Assembly (NCBI GenBank): GCA_030267565.1
Contig: BRXU01000003.1
Coordinates: 1,596,001 to 1,660,000 of the forward strand
Direction of reading: 5' to 3'
Source: Pleodorina starrii
Lineage: Eukaryota; Chlorophyta; Chlorophyceae; Chlamydomonadales; Volvocaceae
Length of the DNA: 64,000 nucleotides
How positions within the stretch are numbered: position 1 is the first letter of the stretch; each line of letters starts with the position of its first letter. The notes beneath the pieces were generated by a model, which did not search any database, was not told where the DNA came from, and worked only from the letters and a program-made list of their open reading frames with translations. The position numbers and the translations under genes were made by a program. Shown here in pieces: positions 1 to 11,315 of the stretch.

Positions 1-22
1 ATGAATGATATAGGGACAAAAA

Positions 23-2123
23 ATGTCCCAGTCAGTCACTCTGCGTACATCAGACGGCTCGAGCGTTTGGTTGCCGGGCATCGTGGCGTGCATTGCGCAC
101 CATCTGCCAGCTAACGAAGTGGCAAGCACATCTCAGCAGTTCGCACACCACAAGACCTTGCGGCTCTCGCTTCCGACACCCATCCACGTGTTCCGGGAGC
201 GCTGGGGCCGCCCGGGCGCTTTTCGCGCCTTGTCTCACAAGCAGCGGCTGCAGCTGCTGTGCCTGACGGCGGCAAGCGGCAGCGTCGCCAACCTGGAGGT
301 TGCCCTGGCCAATGCGGGTCTTGATCTTCGGTGCGAGCTGCTCGAGGCCGCCGCAGCCGCGGGCCAGCTCGACATGTGCAAGGTGCTGCGTGCCCGCGGC
401 TGCCTCTGGGGTGATTCTCTGTCAGCCGCGGCGAAGGCCGGCCACCGGCACGTGTGCGAGTGGATGTTGGCCAGCGGCTGCCCCTTACCCTGGCACGTCG
501 TTTGCAGTGCTTGCTGGAGCGGGCAGGAGGACCTTATGCAGTGGCTGCTGACGGAGTTGCAGGGCCGTCCCAGGGACGATTTGCATGGCCTCAGCATGTC
601 ATTGTTGATGGCTGCGGCAGAGTACTTGAGCCTGGCGGCGCTGCAGCGGCTGTGGCAGCAGCTCATGGCAGGGCACCACGGCAGCGAACTGCAGCAGCAG
701 CTTGAGCAGCTCGATGAGGGGGATCGGGATCTGATCATGGTGGCTGCGGCCCGCAGCACCACGCCCGACTGGCAGGCCAAAGTGGAGTGGCTGGAAGGGC
801 TGGGCTACCCCCGCACGGCAATGGCGTGCACATTCACTCTTCGGGCTGGCGACGGTGATGCAGTGGTGGCGCGTCTGCAGTGGCTGCGCGGCCGGGGCTA
901 CCCCCTAAATGCGGCGGTGGTAAACGCTGCTATCCCTGTCGGCAATCTTGCCGCCCTGCGTTTCCTGGTGGAGCAAGCGGGGGTGCGGCCCTCCGCCAAT
1001 CAGTTCCTCGTGACGGTTGCAGCCCGCCGGGGCCACCTGGCCATACTGCAGTACCTGCACGCCAGCGGCTTTCCCGTAAATACCCGTTCTGTTGCGGAAG
1101 CGGCGGCCAGAGCGGGTCACCTGCCGCTGGTGGCCTGGGCGGTGGAGGGTCCGGGCGTCGCACCCGCTGACGGCACAGCTAGCTTGCTTGACTGCGCGGC
1201 GGAGAGCGGCAACCTTGAGCTGATGGCCTGGCTCCACGTCCGCGGCTGGGCCTTGGGCCCCACGGCCATCCCCAACGGCGCCGAGAGCGGCTGTGAAGAG
1301 GCGCTGGAGTGGCTGGTGGAGCGGGGCTGCCCCTTCCCGGTGGGTGTCGCCGTCCTCGTTTGTCACCACCATGTATGTACGACGCGCGCCGTGTGGCCCA
1401 CCAGTTGTGGCCCACCGGTGGTTCATTTTGCATGCGCTGTGCCCAGCCAGGTCACTCGGCAGGTCCATTAGACGCGTGTGCCGGGCCACCTTGTGTCGTA
1501 CGTCCGTCGTGCTGCTCGAGGGGTGTTATTTGTGGTGTCAATGTTGAGACGTTTTTCATGGTGTCGATGCCGTATTCAGATTCGCATGTGCGCCTTCCGG
1601 GACAGAGTCACTTGTCTGCCAAGCTGCCAAAGTGCGTTGCAAGAAAATTCCGCTGTCGGGGAGCTAGGCTGTGAGGCCGCATGGAGTTGCACCGCTCCTG
1701 ACTGCCCGACCGCCCGTCCCTGCATTGATGTGTGTATGTACGGCAATCGTATATGTTCCTTGGCGGCCTCAGCTCGATGGCGGCGCCTACCGCATGGCCG
1801 CCCGCAACGGTGATCTGGCGATGCTCCGCTGCCTGCACCGGCTGGGCTGCCCCTGGGGGCCGCCGGGGAAGCTGCTGGCGGACTGCATCCGCAGCTTGGT
1901 CTCCGTCGCCGTACTGCAGTGCCTGCTGGACTTGGGCTGCCCCGAAATGGACTGGGATGCTGCGGTCAAGTTGGCGGAGGACGAGGCGCAAATGGAGCCC
2001 CGGGAGCGCCACGCGGCGCTGCTGGCATGGCTGGGCGAGCAGCGGCGGTGGTCGCCTGTGGCCCAAGGGGCCTTGCTAGCGGCAGCAACGAACAGCGTTT
2101 GGAGGCGATGTCTTGCCTTGTAG
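23..2123 (+). CDS. F-box-like/ankyrin-repeat protein, copy A (2 exons)
   Basis: I read this as two exons, 23-1339 and 1773-2123, giving about 555 aa. The intron 1340-1772 has donor GTGGGT and acceptor CTCAG, and joins in phase 0 between CPFP and LDGG, which restores the normal ankyrin spacing. The N-terminus resembles an F-box (LPGIVACIAHHLP), but 8 residues (LRLIDKTT in the other copies) are deleted in frame, removing its last helix. Residues from about 75 onward are a chain of ankyrin-like units (AAxxGxLxxLxWLxxxGCPW). Inside the predicted intron the reading frame is broken relative to other copies, as expected for non-coding sequence. A small insertion near the end removes the usual stop and adds about 14 residues. 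F-box-plus-ankyrin proteins are commonly ubiquitin-ligase adaptors; that role is inference. The start ATG is conserved in seven other copies. Confidence 0.82.
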
Positions 2124-3150
2124 CGCGGGGCGTATGTGGGTTGGGTGCGGCTTACCGTGTTGTCCGGTGCCGGGGGCCTGTAGGGCTGCCACACAGTTGG
2201 GTAAGTACCGTACCTTCACGATATCGTCGCGATCGCGTAAATAATTATTTGGAAAATCTTGCAAAGTCGCGCAGATTTAAATATTTCTGTCGAGGGGTTC
2301 GCGAGTTTGAAAAATAATTCCTGGGTCATGTGGGGGGCAGCCGAGCGTACCGTACCCACACGCCCTCACCTCACCCCAAACCGCCTTCCGGGAGGGAATT
2401 CAACACTGGCAGAGGAAGTCCGATGGCTACAGTTGCAGGATTGCCTCCATTTGACCGTGTCCAGGGTGTTTTCGCCATGCCAAAGACCCCGTGGGCCAGG
2501 ATGCGCGACTTTCAAAATTAATTCCTTCAGGGGCATCGCGACTTTGAAAAATAATTGTCAATTTTAGGCCTTCGCGACGATCAGGCGCACCTACGGTAAT
2601 GGGGTTCCGGAGCGAGAGCCGTCCGTCGTCTGATGGCGGGGCGGGGGCAGACGTTGGGTGCCGGGCGGCGACTCATCCCATCTGGGTACGACTTGTTCGG
2701 TTCGGTTCGGTTGCATGCATGGGTTTGGGGTTGTGCTGCACTGGTGGACGTGGTTCACACCGCACTTGGCAGCTCCGATAAGAGCAGGACTCGACAAGTT
2801 TGGTTCTGCCTTCGCTGTACTGCATTAGGGGCAGCATTGCAGGGCCCTCGTCTGGGGAGGCAGCCGAGTGCTGCAAGGCATGGCAACTGCAGTCGGCGGG
2901 GCAGCAATACCGCATTACGTCGCACCACGCCACGTTGCTGGTACGTTACACCGTGCCACGGTTCGCCACGTCCGGCCACGTCGCGGCACACCGGCCATCT
3001 TGGCTGTCAGGCGATGTACGGTGCTGAACCCATGGGGGGTTGCATTGCGCATGTAGTGTACGTTTGCTGGGTGCGGGGATGCTGTGGGCAGGGCGCAGTG
3101 TGGGGGCTGTGGGGCGGCTGCACATGCACAATCAGAAGCACGTACAGCGC
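2124..3150. repeat. Downstream module of unit A
   Basis: This non-coding segment recurs after every gene copy. Recognisable landmarks are a GTTGTCCGGTGCCGGG block just after the gene, the GATAAGAGCAGGACTCGAC core at about 2775, and a GTAGTGTACGTTTGCTGGG block near 3055. Equivalent cores lie near 14425, 23280, 28165, 36415, 41795, 47425, 54140 and 59556. It may contain the 3' UTR, but I see no clear TGTAA polyadenylation signal close to the stop codon. Confidence 0.75.
2208..2596. mobile_element. 389-bp MITE with TA target duplication (Tc1/mariner-like)
   Basis: This AT-rich insert is absent from the same position in unit H, which reads GGTAAGTATTGGGG near 53932. In unit A the single TA becomes TA (2206-2207) and TA (2597-2598) around the insert. 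The ends are imperfect inverted repeats: both start CCGTA and share ATCGTCGCGA about 15 bp further in. The interior has near-repeats of TTTGAAAAATAATT. There is no transposase ORF, so it is non-autonomous. The TA duplication points to the Tc1/mariner group; that class assignment is inference. Confidence 0.8.
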
Positions 3151-3365
3151 AACATCAAGGGATTTATTGGCAGAGTTCAGACGCCGCCTTTTGTTGGATT
3201 GGAGCTCTGATAGCCTCGATAGGGACCCGCGGGGTTTCCTTAAACTTAGGGTTAAACTTAGAGGACCTCGGCTGACCGACCGGACGTCCCTCCGCAGTTC
3301 CCGGGCACGCTGTCTGTTTACTGCGGCCGCACGACAGCTGCATCTGTGCGGCTGATTCCGGCAGC
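3150..3365. repeat. Shared tail block of the duplicated unit (shortened)
   Basis: The block with GGGATTTATTGGC, GGAGCTCTGATAGCCTCG and GGGACCCGCGGGGTTTCC occurs downstream of most gene copies (for example near 23907, 30522, 42675, 48000 and 60185). Here it is joined directly to a second shared block (GGCTGACCGACCG and GCGGCTGATTCCGGCAGC) that is also seen near 24635 and 37780. The reverse-transcriptase-like fragment that normally follows is missing. No gene is supported. Confidence 0.65.
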
Positions 3366-3630
3366 ACGTTGTTTTATAGTGCTCAGTGGGCACAGCGGCC
3401 GTTCGGGTCAGTGCTCACCTCCTTGTTTTTGGACGAGCCGAACTGAGGCGGGGGCTATGCTGAGCCACACACCGCATGTCGAGCATCTGGTTCGGGTCAG
3501 TGCTCATCTCCATAACATTTTCCCGGGGGGTAATTAGAACGGCCCGGGGCGAGGGAATGCAACGCAGTTACCTGGAATATGACCTGATGATTACCTGATA
3601 TCTCCAGCAGAAAAAGCGCGCGGGGGGCTG
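3366..3630. other. Unique spacer before the satellite
   Basis: This stretch is not seen elsewhere in the window. I find no ORF, RNA gene or clear repeat in it. It ends in AAAAAGCGCGCGGGGGGCTG immediately before the satellite. Confidence 0.5.
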
Positions 3631-6600
3631 CACCGGCCACCGGCCACCGAAGGCACCGGCCACCGAAGGCACCGGCCACCGAAGGCACCGGCCACCGAAG
3701 GCACCGGCCACCGAAGGCACCGGGCACCGAAGGCACCGGGCACCGAAGGCACCGGGCACCGAAGGCACCGGGCACCGAAGGCACCGGGCACCGAAGGCAC
3801 CGGGCACCGAAGGCACCGGGCACCGGCCACCGAAGGCACCGGCCACCGAAGGCACCGGCCACCGGCCACCGAAGGCACCGGCCACCGGCCACCGAAGGCA
3901 CCGGGCACCGGCCACCGAAGGCACCGGGCACCGGCCACCGAAGGCACCGGGCACCGGCCACCGGCCACCGGGCACCGGCCACCGAAGGCACCGGGCACCG
4001 GGCACCGGCGGCACCGGGCACCGGCCACCGGGCACCGGCCACCGGCCACCGGCCACCGAAGGCACCCACCGAGGCGGCACCGGCCACCGAAGGCACCGGG
4101 CACCGGCCACCGAAGGCACCGGGCACCGGGCACCGGGCACCGGGCACCAGGCACCGGGCACCGGGCACCGGGCACCGGGCACCGGGCACTGGGCACCGGC
4201 CACCGGCCACCGGCCACCGGCCACCGGGCACCGGCCACCGGCCACCGAAGGCACCGGCCACCGAAGGCACCGGCCACCGAAGGCACCGGCCACCGGCCAC
4301 CGAAGGCACCGGGCACCGGCCACCGAAGGCACCGGGCACCGGGCACCAGGCACCGGGCACCGGGCACCGGGCACCGGGCACCGGCCACCGAAGGCACCGG
4401 CCACCGAAGGCACCGGCCACCGAAGGCACCGGCCACCGAAGGCACCGGCCACCGAAGGCACCGGCCACCGAAGGCACCGGCCACCGAAGGCACCGGCCAC
4501 CGAAGGCACCGGCCACCGGCCACCGAAGGCACCGGCCACCGGCCACCGAAGGCACCGGGCACCGGGCACCGGGCACCGGGCACCGGGCACCGGCCACCGG
4601 GCACCGGGCACCGAAGGCACCGGCCACCGAAGGCACCGGCCACCGAAGGCACCGGCCACCGAAGGCACCGGGCACCGGCCACCGAAGGCACCGGGCACCG
4701 GCCACCGAAGGCACCGGGCACCGGCCACCGAAGGCACCGGGCACCGGCCACCGAAGGCACCGGGCACCGGCCACCGAAGGCACCGGGCACCGGCCACCGA
4801 AGGCACCGGGCACCGGGCACCGGTCACCGGGCACGGGGCACGGGGCACCGGGCACGGGGCACCGGGCACCGGGCACCGGGCACCGGGCACCGGGCACCGG
4901 GCACCGGGCACCGGGCACCGGGCACCGGGCGACGGGCACCGGGCGACGGGCACCGGCCACCGGCCACCGGCCACCGGCCACCGGCCACCGGGCACCGGCC
5001 ACCGGGCACCGGGCACCGGGCACCGGGGACCGGCCACCGGCCACCGGGCACCGGGCACCGGGCACCGGGCACCGGGCACCGGGGACCGGGCGACGGGCAC
5101 CGGCCACCGGGCACCGGGCACCGGGCACCGGGCACCGAGCACCGGGCACCGGGCACCGGGCACCGGGCACCGGGCACCGAGGGCACCGGGCACCGGGCAC
5201 CGAGGGCACCGGGCACCGGGCACCGGGCACCGGGCACCGGGCACCGGGCACCGGGCACCGGGCACCGGCCACCGGGCACCGAAGGCACCGGCCACCGAAG
5301 GCACCGGCCACCGAAGGCACCGGCCACCGAAGGCACCGGCCACCGAAGGCACCGGCCACCGAAGGCACCGGCCACCGAGGGCACCGGCCACCGAAGGCAC
5401 CGGCCACCGAAGGCACCGGGCACCGGCCACCGAAGGCACCGGGCACCGGCCACCGAAGGCACCGGGCACCGAGGGCACCGGGCACCGGGCACCGGGCACG
5501 GGGCACCGGGCACCGGGCGACGGGCACCGGGCGACGGGCACCGGGCGCCGGGCACCGGGCACCGGGCGACGGGCACCGGGCACCGGGCACCGGGCACCGG
5601 GCACCAGGCACCGGGCACCGGGCACCGGGCACCGAAGGCACCGGGCACCGAAGGCACCGGGCACCGAAGGCACCGGGCACCGAAGGCACCGGGCACCGAA
5701 GGCACCGGGCACCGAAGGCACCGGGCACCGAAGGCACCGGGCACCGGCCACCGGGCACCGGCCACCGAAGGCACCGGCCACCGAAGGCACCGGCCACCGG
5801 CCACCGAAGGCACCGGCCACCGGCCACCGAAGGCACCGGGCACCGGCCACCGAAGGCACCGGGCACCGGCCACCGAAGGCACCGGGCACCGGCCACCGGC
5901 CACCGGGCACCGGCCACCGAAGGCACCGGGCACCGGGCACCGGCGGCACCGGGCACCGGCCACCGGGCACCGGCCACCGGCCACCGGCCACCGAAGGCAC
6001 CGGCCACCGAAGGCACCGGCCACCGGCCACCGAAGGCACCGGGCACCGGCCACCGAAGGCCCCTGGCACCGGGCACCGGGCACCAGGCACCGGGCACCGG
6101 GCACCGGGCACCGGGCACCGGGCACTGGGCACCGGCCACCGGCCACCGGCCACCGGCCACCGGCCACCGAAGGCACCGGCCACCGAAGGCACCGGCCACC
6201 GAAGGCACCGGCCACCGGCCACCGAAGGCACCGGGCACCGGCCACTGAAGGCACCGGGCACCGGGCACCGGGCACCGGGCACCAGGCACCGGGCACCGGG
6301 CACCGGGCACCGGGCACCGGGCACCGGCCACCGAAGGCACCGGCCACCGAAGGCACCGGCCACCGAAGGCACCGGCCACCGAAGGCACCGGCCACCGAAG
6401 GCACCGGCCACCGGCCACCGAAGGCACCGGCCACCGGCCACCGAAGGCACCGGGCACCGGGCACCGGGCACCGGCCACCGGGCACCGGGCACCGAAGGCA
6501 CCGGCCACCGAAGGCACCGGCCACCGAAGGCACCGGCCACCGAAGGCACCGGGCACCGGCCACCGAAGGCACCGGGCACCGGCCACCGAAGGCACCGGGC

Positions 6601-7735
6601 ACCGGCCACCGAAGGCACCGGGCACCGGCCACCGAAGGCACCGGGCACCGGCCACCGAAGGCACCGGGCACCGGCCACCGAAGGCACCGGGCACCGGTCA
6701 CCGGGCACGGGGCACGGGGCACGGGGCACCGGGCACGGGGCACGGGGCACGGGGCACGGGGCACGGGGCACCGGGCACCGGGCACCGGGCACCGGGCACC
6801 GGGCGACGGGCACCGGCCACCGGCCACCGGCCACCGGCCACCGGGCACCGGGCACCGGGCACCGGGCACCGGGCACCGGGGACCGGCCACCGGCCACCGG
6901 GCACCGGGCACCGGGCACCGGGGACCGGGCGACGGGCACCGGCCACCGGGCACCGGGCACCGGGCACCGAGCACCGGGCACCGGGCACCGGGCACCGGGC
7001 ACCGGGCACCGGGCACCGAGGGCACCGGGCACCGGGCACCGAGGGCACCGGGCACCGGGCACCGGGCACCGGGCACCGGGCACCGGGCACCGGGCACCGG
7101 GCACCGGGCACCGAAGGCACCGGCCACCGAAGGCACCGGCCACCGAAGGCACCGGCCACCGAAGGCACCGGCCACCGAAGGCACCGGCCACCGAAGGCAC
7201 CGGCCACCGAGGGCACCGGCCACCGAAGGCACCGGCCACCGAAGGCACCGGGCACCGGCCACCGAAGGCACCGGGCACCGGCCACCGAAGGCACCGGGCA
7301 CCGAGGGCACCGGGCACCGGGCACCGGGCACGGGGCACCGGGCACCGGGCACCGGGCGACGGGCACCGGGCGACGGGCACCGGGCGCCGGGCACCGGGCA
7401 CCGGGCGACGGGCACCGGGCACCGGGCACCGGGCACCGGGCACCGGGCACCGGGCACCGGGCACCGGGCACCGGGCGCCGGGCACCGGGCGCCGGGCACC
7501 GGGCACCGGGCGCCGGGCACCGGGCGCCGGGCACCGGGCACCGGGCACCGGGCACCGGGCACCGGGCACCGGGCACCGGGCACCGGGCACCGGGCACCGG
7601 GCACCGAGCACCGGGCACCGGGCACCGGGCACCGGGCACCGGGCACCGGGCACCGGGCACCGGGCACCGGGCACCGGGCACCGGGCACCGGGCACCGGGC
7701 ACCGGGCACCGGGCACCGGGCACCGGGCACCGGGG
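3631..7735. repeat. 4.1-kb GC-rich satellite of 7-bp and 16-bp units
   Basis: The array is built from CACCGGG/CACCGGC heptamers and a 16-bp compound unit CACCGGCCACCGAAGG (7 + 9). Blocks of pure heptamer alternate with blocks of 16-mer, and the whole pattern repeats. Rare variants act as landmarks: a CACCGGTCACC plus GGGCACGG cluster at about 4821 and again at 6697, CGAGGGCACC pairs near 5178 and 7017, and GGCGGCACC near 4003 and 5943. These give a higher-order period of roughly 1.85-1.95 kb. All three minus-strand frames are open for more than 1000 codons because 7 is not a multiple of 3, so every frame cycles through the same 21-nt peptide (GARCPVP). I treat those ORFs as artefacts. Confidence 0.93.
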
Positions 7736-7739
7736 TTGG

Positions 7740-8600
7740 GGTTGGCCCATCCATCCGTGAGCCCCCGGATAGATGGCACCCGTGCACGCACCCATCGTGA
7801 CGCCGGCGCCGTCTGCCCCAACAATGCCAACGACCTTCTGCGCCAGTTGGTCGGCCGTAAGGTGCAGCCGGCTGTGAAGCGTGCTGAGCAGCAGGGAGCT
7901 CACACAGGTAGCCAGCATCCGTCCGGGGCCGAGCAGCAGATCTATCTGCGCCAGCAGCTCGACGAACAGCGCCTGGCGCGACCAGCCATCCACGAATGCT
8001 AATACCGTACACGTGGATGCACATGAAGCTGGTGTTGCTGATGTCGGTTGGGTCGTCCAGGCTGATGAATGGCTGATGCTGATGAAGTTGGCCGCACACA
8101 CCTTGCAGCGCACCTCGTCGCACACAGCCTCCACAAGGGCCACCAGCATTCCCCATGCATGCGGAGTCGTCAGACCGGTGCCGCAATGGCATGTATGTTG
8201 GGCAGCTGCGACATACACGGGCGGAGGTGTCGTGCTCCGCTCAGGTTGCTAGGACCCTTGAACGAGCGAGGGACACGATACACGGGCGGGTGCGGGCCGT
8301 AACTGCTCCTCACCTCCAGGAACTCAAACAGCTCCGGTGCTGCTTCGTAGTCCGTGGCAGGCCGGTCGAGCTTCGCCCGGAAGGCCCCCAGCGCCAGCTG
8401 AGTAACCTCGGGCCCTCCTCCTCCTCCCCCTCCTTGCTGCTGCTGCTGTTGTTGTCGCAGCATAAGGCCCATCCACTGCTCGAAGTCGCGCTGCAGGCGG
8501 GTGCGGCTCTGCTACAGCAGGTGCTCGATCTCCTTCTTGCTGCCCGAACGCGTCCTTGTAGCGGGTCTTCTCCTGCAGGCAACACAGGCGGGGGGCAACA
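7740..8600 (-). pseudogene. Decayed gene remnant of unknown family beside the satellite
   Basis: On the minus strand I can follow coding-like pieces in shifting frames. From 8600 downward there is a charged helical segment (KTRYKDAF, then KKEIEHLL, an in-frame TAG, then RTRLQRDFEQWMGLMLRQ), a poly-Q/poly-G tract, and a segment LALGAFRAKLDRPATDYEAA. After a gap come VEAVCDEVRCKVCAANFISI and DGWSRQALFVELLAQIDLLL followed by LTADQLAQKVVGI. At least one stop and two or three frame changes interrupt it, and the satellite abuts its 3' end. Some frame changes could be introns. I do not recognise the family. The polarity is opposite to the ankyrin genes, and no second copy is present in the window. 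Confidence 0.5.
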
Positions 8601-8770
8601 CAGGCGGAGTGAGGCCTCTACGCATTATACGGGCCCCCCTAAACGCTTTTTGCACACAGCTCGAGTGCAAGAGGGTGCCTTTCTCTGTGCGCCAGCCAAC
8701 CCGACATCCACCTGCAGGGAATATGCCACGCGGCTCCCCAGAAGGCCCACGAACAGACGTAACGAGGATG

Positions 8771-9276
8771 GGTTGGGTTGGCTTGGGGTTGGACGGCGCA
8801 CCACGTGGAGCAAGGTGGTCAACCTTGCAGTTGTGGCAGCGACAGTCCGCAACCCTTAAGCGGCAGCCGGGTTCCCATGCGAGGTCTGATTCGGTCCCTG
8901 GACAGCGCCTGGACCGACTGATAACCTATCTAGGTCCACACCGCAGCCATCGACGGAAGCCTGTGAGGAGTCTCGGAGCGCGGGCAGGGTATCCAGGCGT
9001 GTGGCTTTCATGGCCCAGGGAAACGGGAAGGGAAGAGATGGTCGCCGTACGGAATCCGGGTCTGAGGATCAACATTGCCACGGAGCAAGCTTACGAAAAC
9101 ATCGCTTTTTTCAACGTTGACCAGGTCACCTCTTTGGATAAGTTCTTGGGCCTTCTGCTCACGCCAAGGCTTGCGAAAGGCCGCTGCTGAGTCCATCTTA
9201 CAAGTTCGGCGTTATGCTGTCGCATACAGGCGCAAACAATTCTTAAGCGCACGCGTGAATGATACAGGGGCAAAAA
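8771..9276 (+). promoter_or_regulatory. Conserved 5' module of copy B
   Basis: This is the block found directly upstream of the gene copies. Landmarks are GACGGCGCACCACGTGGAGC, GGCAGCGACAGTCCGCAAC, TAACCTATCTAGGTCCACAC, CATCGACGGAAGC, GGGCAGGGTATCCAGG, TACCTCTTTGGATAAG..CTTGGGCC, and finally GTGAATGATA just before the ATG. Most copies also carry a perfect inverted repeat GCCTTGCGGAAGGC about 100 bp upstream of the ATG; here it is slightly changed. No TATA box is evident. It probably contains the promoter and 5' UTR; this is inferred from position and conservation. Confidence 0.6.
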
Positions 9277-9704
9277 ATGTCCCTGTCAGTCACTCACCAT
9301 ACACCAGACGGCTCGAGGATTTGGCTGCCGGGCATCGTGGCGTGCATTGCGCACCATCTACCAGCTAACGAAGTGGCAAGCACATTACGACTGGTAGACA
9401 AGACGACATCGCAGCAGTTCGCACACCACAAGACCTTGCGGCTCTCGCTTCCGTCACCCATCCACGTGTTCCGGGAGCGCTGGGGCCGCCCGGGCGCTTT
9501 TTGGGCGGGGCCCCAGCGCGAAGCGCCCAGGGGGCCCCCGCCCTGTAGGATTGCCCATGTCCGTGGGTTCTGGGTTCTGGGTTCTGGGTAATTGGACAAG
9601 TGCAGACTTTCGGCCAACGGAAAGGCTGCATAAGTAAAAGATTACATTCTTTATTGCACGGTAAATTTATTATTGGAACCCAACCTCGTATGAGTAAAAA
9701 CCCC

Positions 9705-9870
9705 GCAGCTAGGTCTCCCGGTAACAAATAATGGGCACAGGGGGATCAGCACGACAGAGGGATGCCTCGGACAGAGGCATACGTCGCAACATTGACCCAG
9801 TACAACAGAGACCAAAAGTCAACGCGAAAAGCCAAAGGTATACCTCTAACAGAACTATACTTGTAACACA
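9705..9870 (+). repeat. Left terminal inverted repeat of the nested transposon
   Basis: It pairs with 11316-11481 in reverse complement. The visible difference is GGGGG versus GCGGG around position 9742. Near identity suggests recent activity or conversion. Confidence 0.9.
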
Positions 9871-10454
9871 GCTATACTTCTCAGACGCGTATGTTCACTT
9901 CAAGTTGGTAACGTTCACTTGAGGACACATGGAGTAGGCTAGCCGAACACTCTCTAATGTAATACAGTTTTGTGTTTGCGCTAACAGCGCTCATTACTGA
10001 CTTCAGAGAAATCTGCGAAAGGTGCGCGCCGAAATAGCCGTCTTCGGCGCCCCCACGAGGATGGCCACGTCCAGGCGCCAGCATGTCAGTACTGAAGTAG
10101 AAAAAGCCATCGCATCATGGGCCTGTCATTCTGGGAGGCCAACTGAAACGAATGGGGAATTGGGCGGGGAGCCGTGTACAAGGCTAAACTTTGCGACATG
10201 ACGCGGTGTCGAGAAATGCGAAACATGGTACCGGGCAGAGCGAGAAGGGGGGGGCGGGGGGGGAGGGGCAGGCGCAGGGAGTGGGGACCCGCCACTACCT
10301 CCAATCGGGTCCTCCTGAGACCTGTCCCCATAGCGAAGCAGTCAGACCAGCCTCCGCACAGACCGTGCACGTGAATGTGTCTTTTCACAGTCACTTGTGG
10401 ACCTTTATGTACCCCACGGCCCTGCCTTATCCGCCATGTAACCCAGTCACCCTA

Positions 10455-11192
10455 TTAACCCCGGCCTCTGCCACTTCCTCCTCCTGAAAGACCCGTCACC
10501 GACTGACCTGTCGCGCTGAGGCCCTCGACGCCAAGGAAGTGGTACGACGAGTGCACGCTCAGGTCGAACCACACGTGGGCGTCAACGGGAGAGCTCTTGA
10601 AGCATCCCACATCAATGGCCTGTGGGGTGTACTGCTGCTGGCACGCCAAGCATGTGACCGTGGGAATCGCCAACGTGCCGGATGACAGCAGTCCGACGTA
10701 TCGAACTGCCGCTGGGGGCTCGTCTCGGAAGGGTTTTTCGATGTCGCTGGGGGTCGTCGGTTGCGCCATGCAGGTGTGCTGCAATCGCCAGGACGTTGCC
10801 AGCGTGTCGACACGAGTCTGGACCAAACCCAGTAGCGTTTCGGACACCTGCTGCTTGATTTGGGCGTGGCTTGCAGCATTGCTTAGCATCTGCTGACGGA
10901 TCCCCGGGAGTTGGCCAGCCCATGCCGCCTCCTGCCTTTCCTGTCTTTCGGCCCAAGTGCGCGTGGCAGGCCGTGGGGTAGGCCGCCGGTCCTGCTGCTG
11001 GTATTGATCCTCATCGTCGCCGGCGTCCTCTGCGGCTGTAGGCCTCTTTTGACGCTTTGTTCCAGTGCGAGGCACTAACTGCCCAGGGCGCTGTTGCCGT
11101 CGCTGCTGAGGTGTAGGCGAATGGCGGGGGCAGCAAGCCGGGGCGACAAAAATCTTGTTTGGAAGGCGCCGTTGCTTCGCGACTTCTGCCAT
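10455..11192 (-). CDS. KDZ-transposase-like N-terminal fragment (245 aa)
   Basis: The ORF starts MAEVAKQRRLPNKIFVAP. It has a basic, Gln-rich and acidic region at about 25-80, then a helical segment (WAERQERQEAAWAGQLPGIR). The C-terminal third contains TVTCLACQQQYTPQAIDVGC then FKSSPVDAHVWFDLSVHSSY. This CxxC followed by 'alxxGxFxxxPxxxxxxxdxxxLxxF' is the arrangement I know from the N-terminal region of Kyakuja-Dileera-Zisupton transposases. The ORF stops shortly after (GGGSGRGRG), before any RNase-H-like catalytic domain. Either the transposase is truncated or more exons lie toward 9900 in a form I cannot read. The fit to KDZ rests on the motif alone. Confidence 0.55.
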   Translation of the reverse strand: MAEVAKQRRLPNKIFVAPACCPRHSPTPQQRRQQRPGQLVPRTGTKRQKRPTAAEDAGDDEDQYQQQDRRPTPRPATRTWAERQERQEAAWAGQLPGIRQQMLSNAASHAQIKQQVSETLLGLVQTRVDTLATSWRLQHTCMAQPTTPSDIEKPFRDEPPAAVRYVGLLSSGTLAIPTVTCLACQQQYTPQAIDVGCFKSSPVDAHVWFDLSVHSSYHFLGVEGLSATGQSVTGLSGGGSGRGRG

Positions 11193-11315
11193 TACATAGA
11201 TACTATATTTAGGCGGTAAAAGCTACTGAAGGGACGTAAGTGTAAGTGTAGCGAGCTATGAGGCCATTGACGGAGCATAATGTCCAAGAAAGCCAAGCGT
11301 GAGCCAAACAATACT

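Noticed and set aside
235..780. Long antisense and out-of-frame ORFs over exon 1 of each copy
   Set aside because: They shadow the strongly biased GC-rich ankyrin coding frame; they have no domain content and vary in length between copies.
3497..8218. Minus-strand ORFs of 1065, 1420, 1122 and 506 codons across the satellite
   Set aside because: All three frames give the same Pro/Ala/Arg/Cys peptide cycle because the units are 7 and 16 bp; openness follows from the repeat and not from selection.
9566..9592. Threefold GGGTTCT as telomere-like sequence
   Set aside because: The unit does not match green-algal telomere repeats and occurs only three times inside a transposon.
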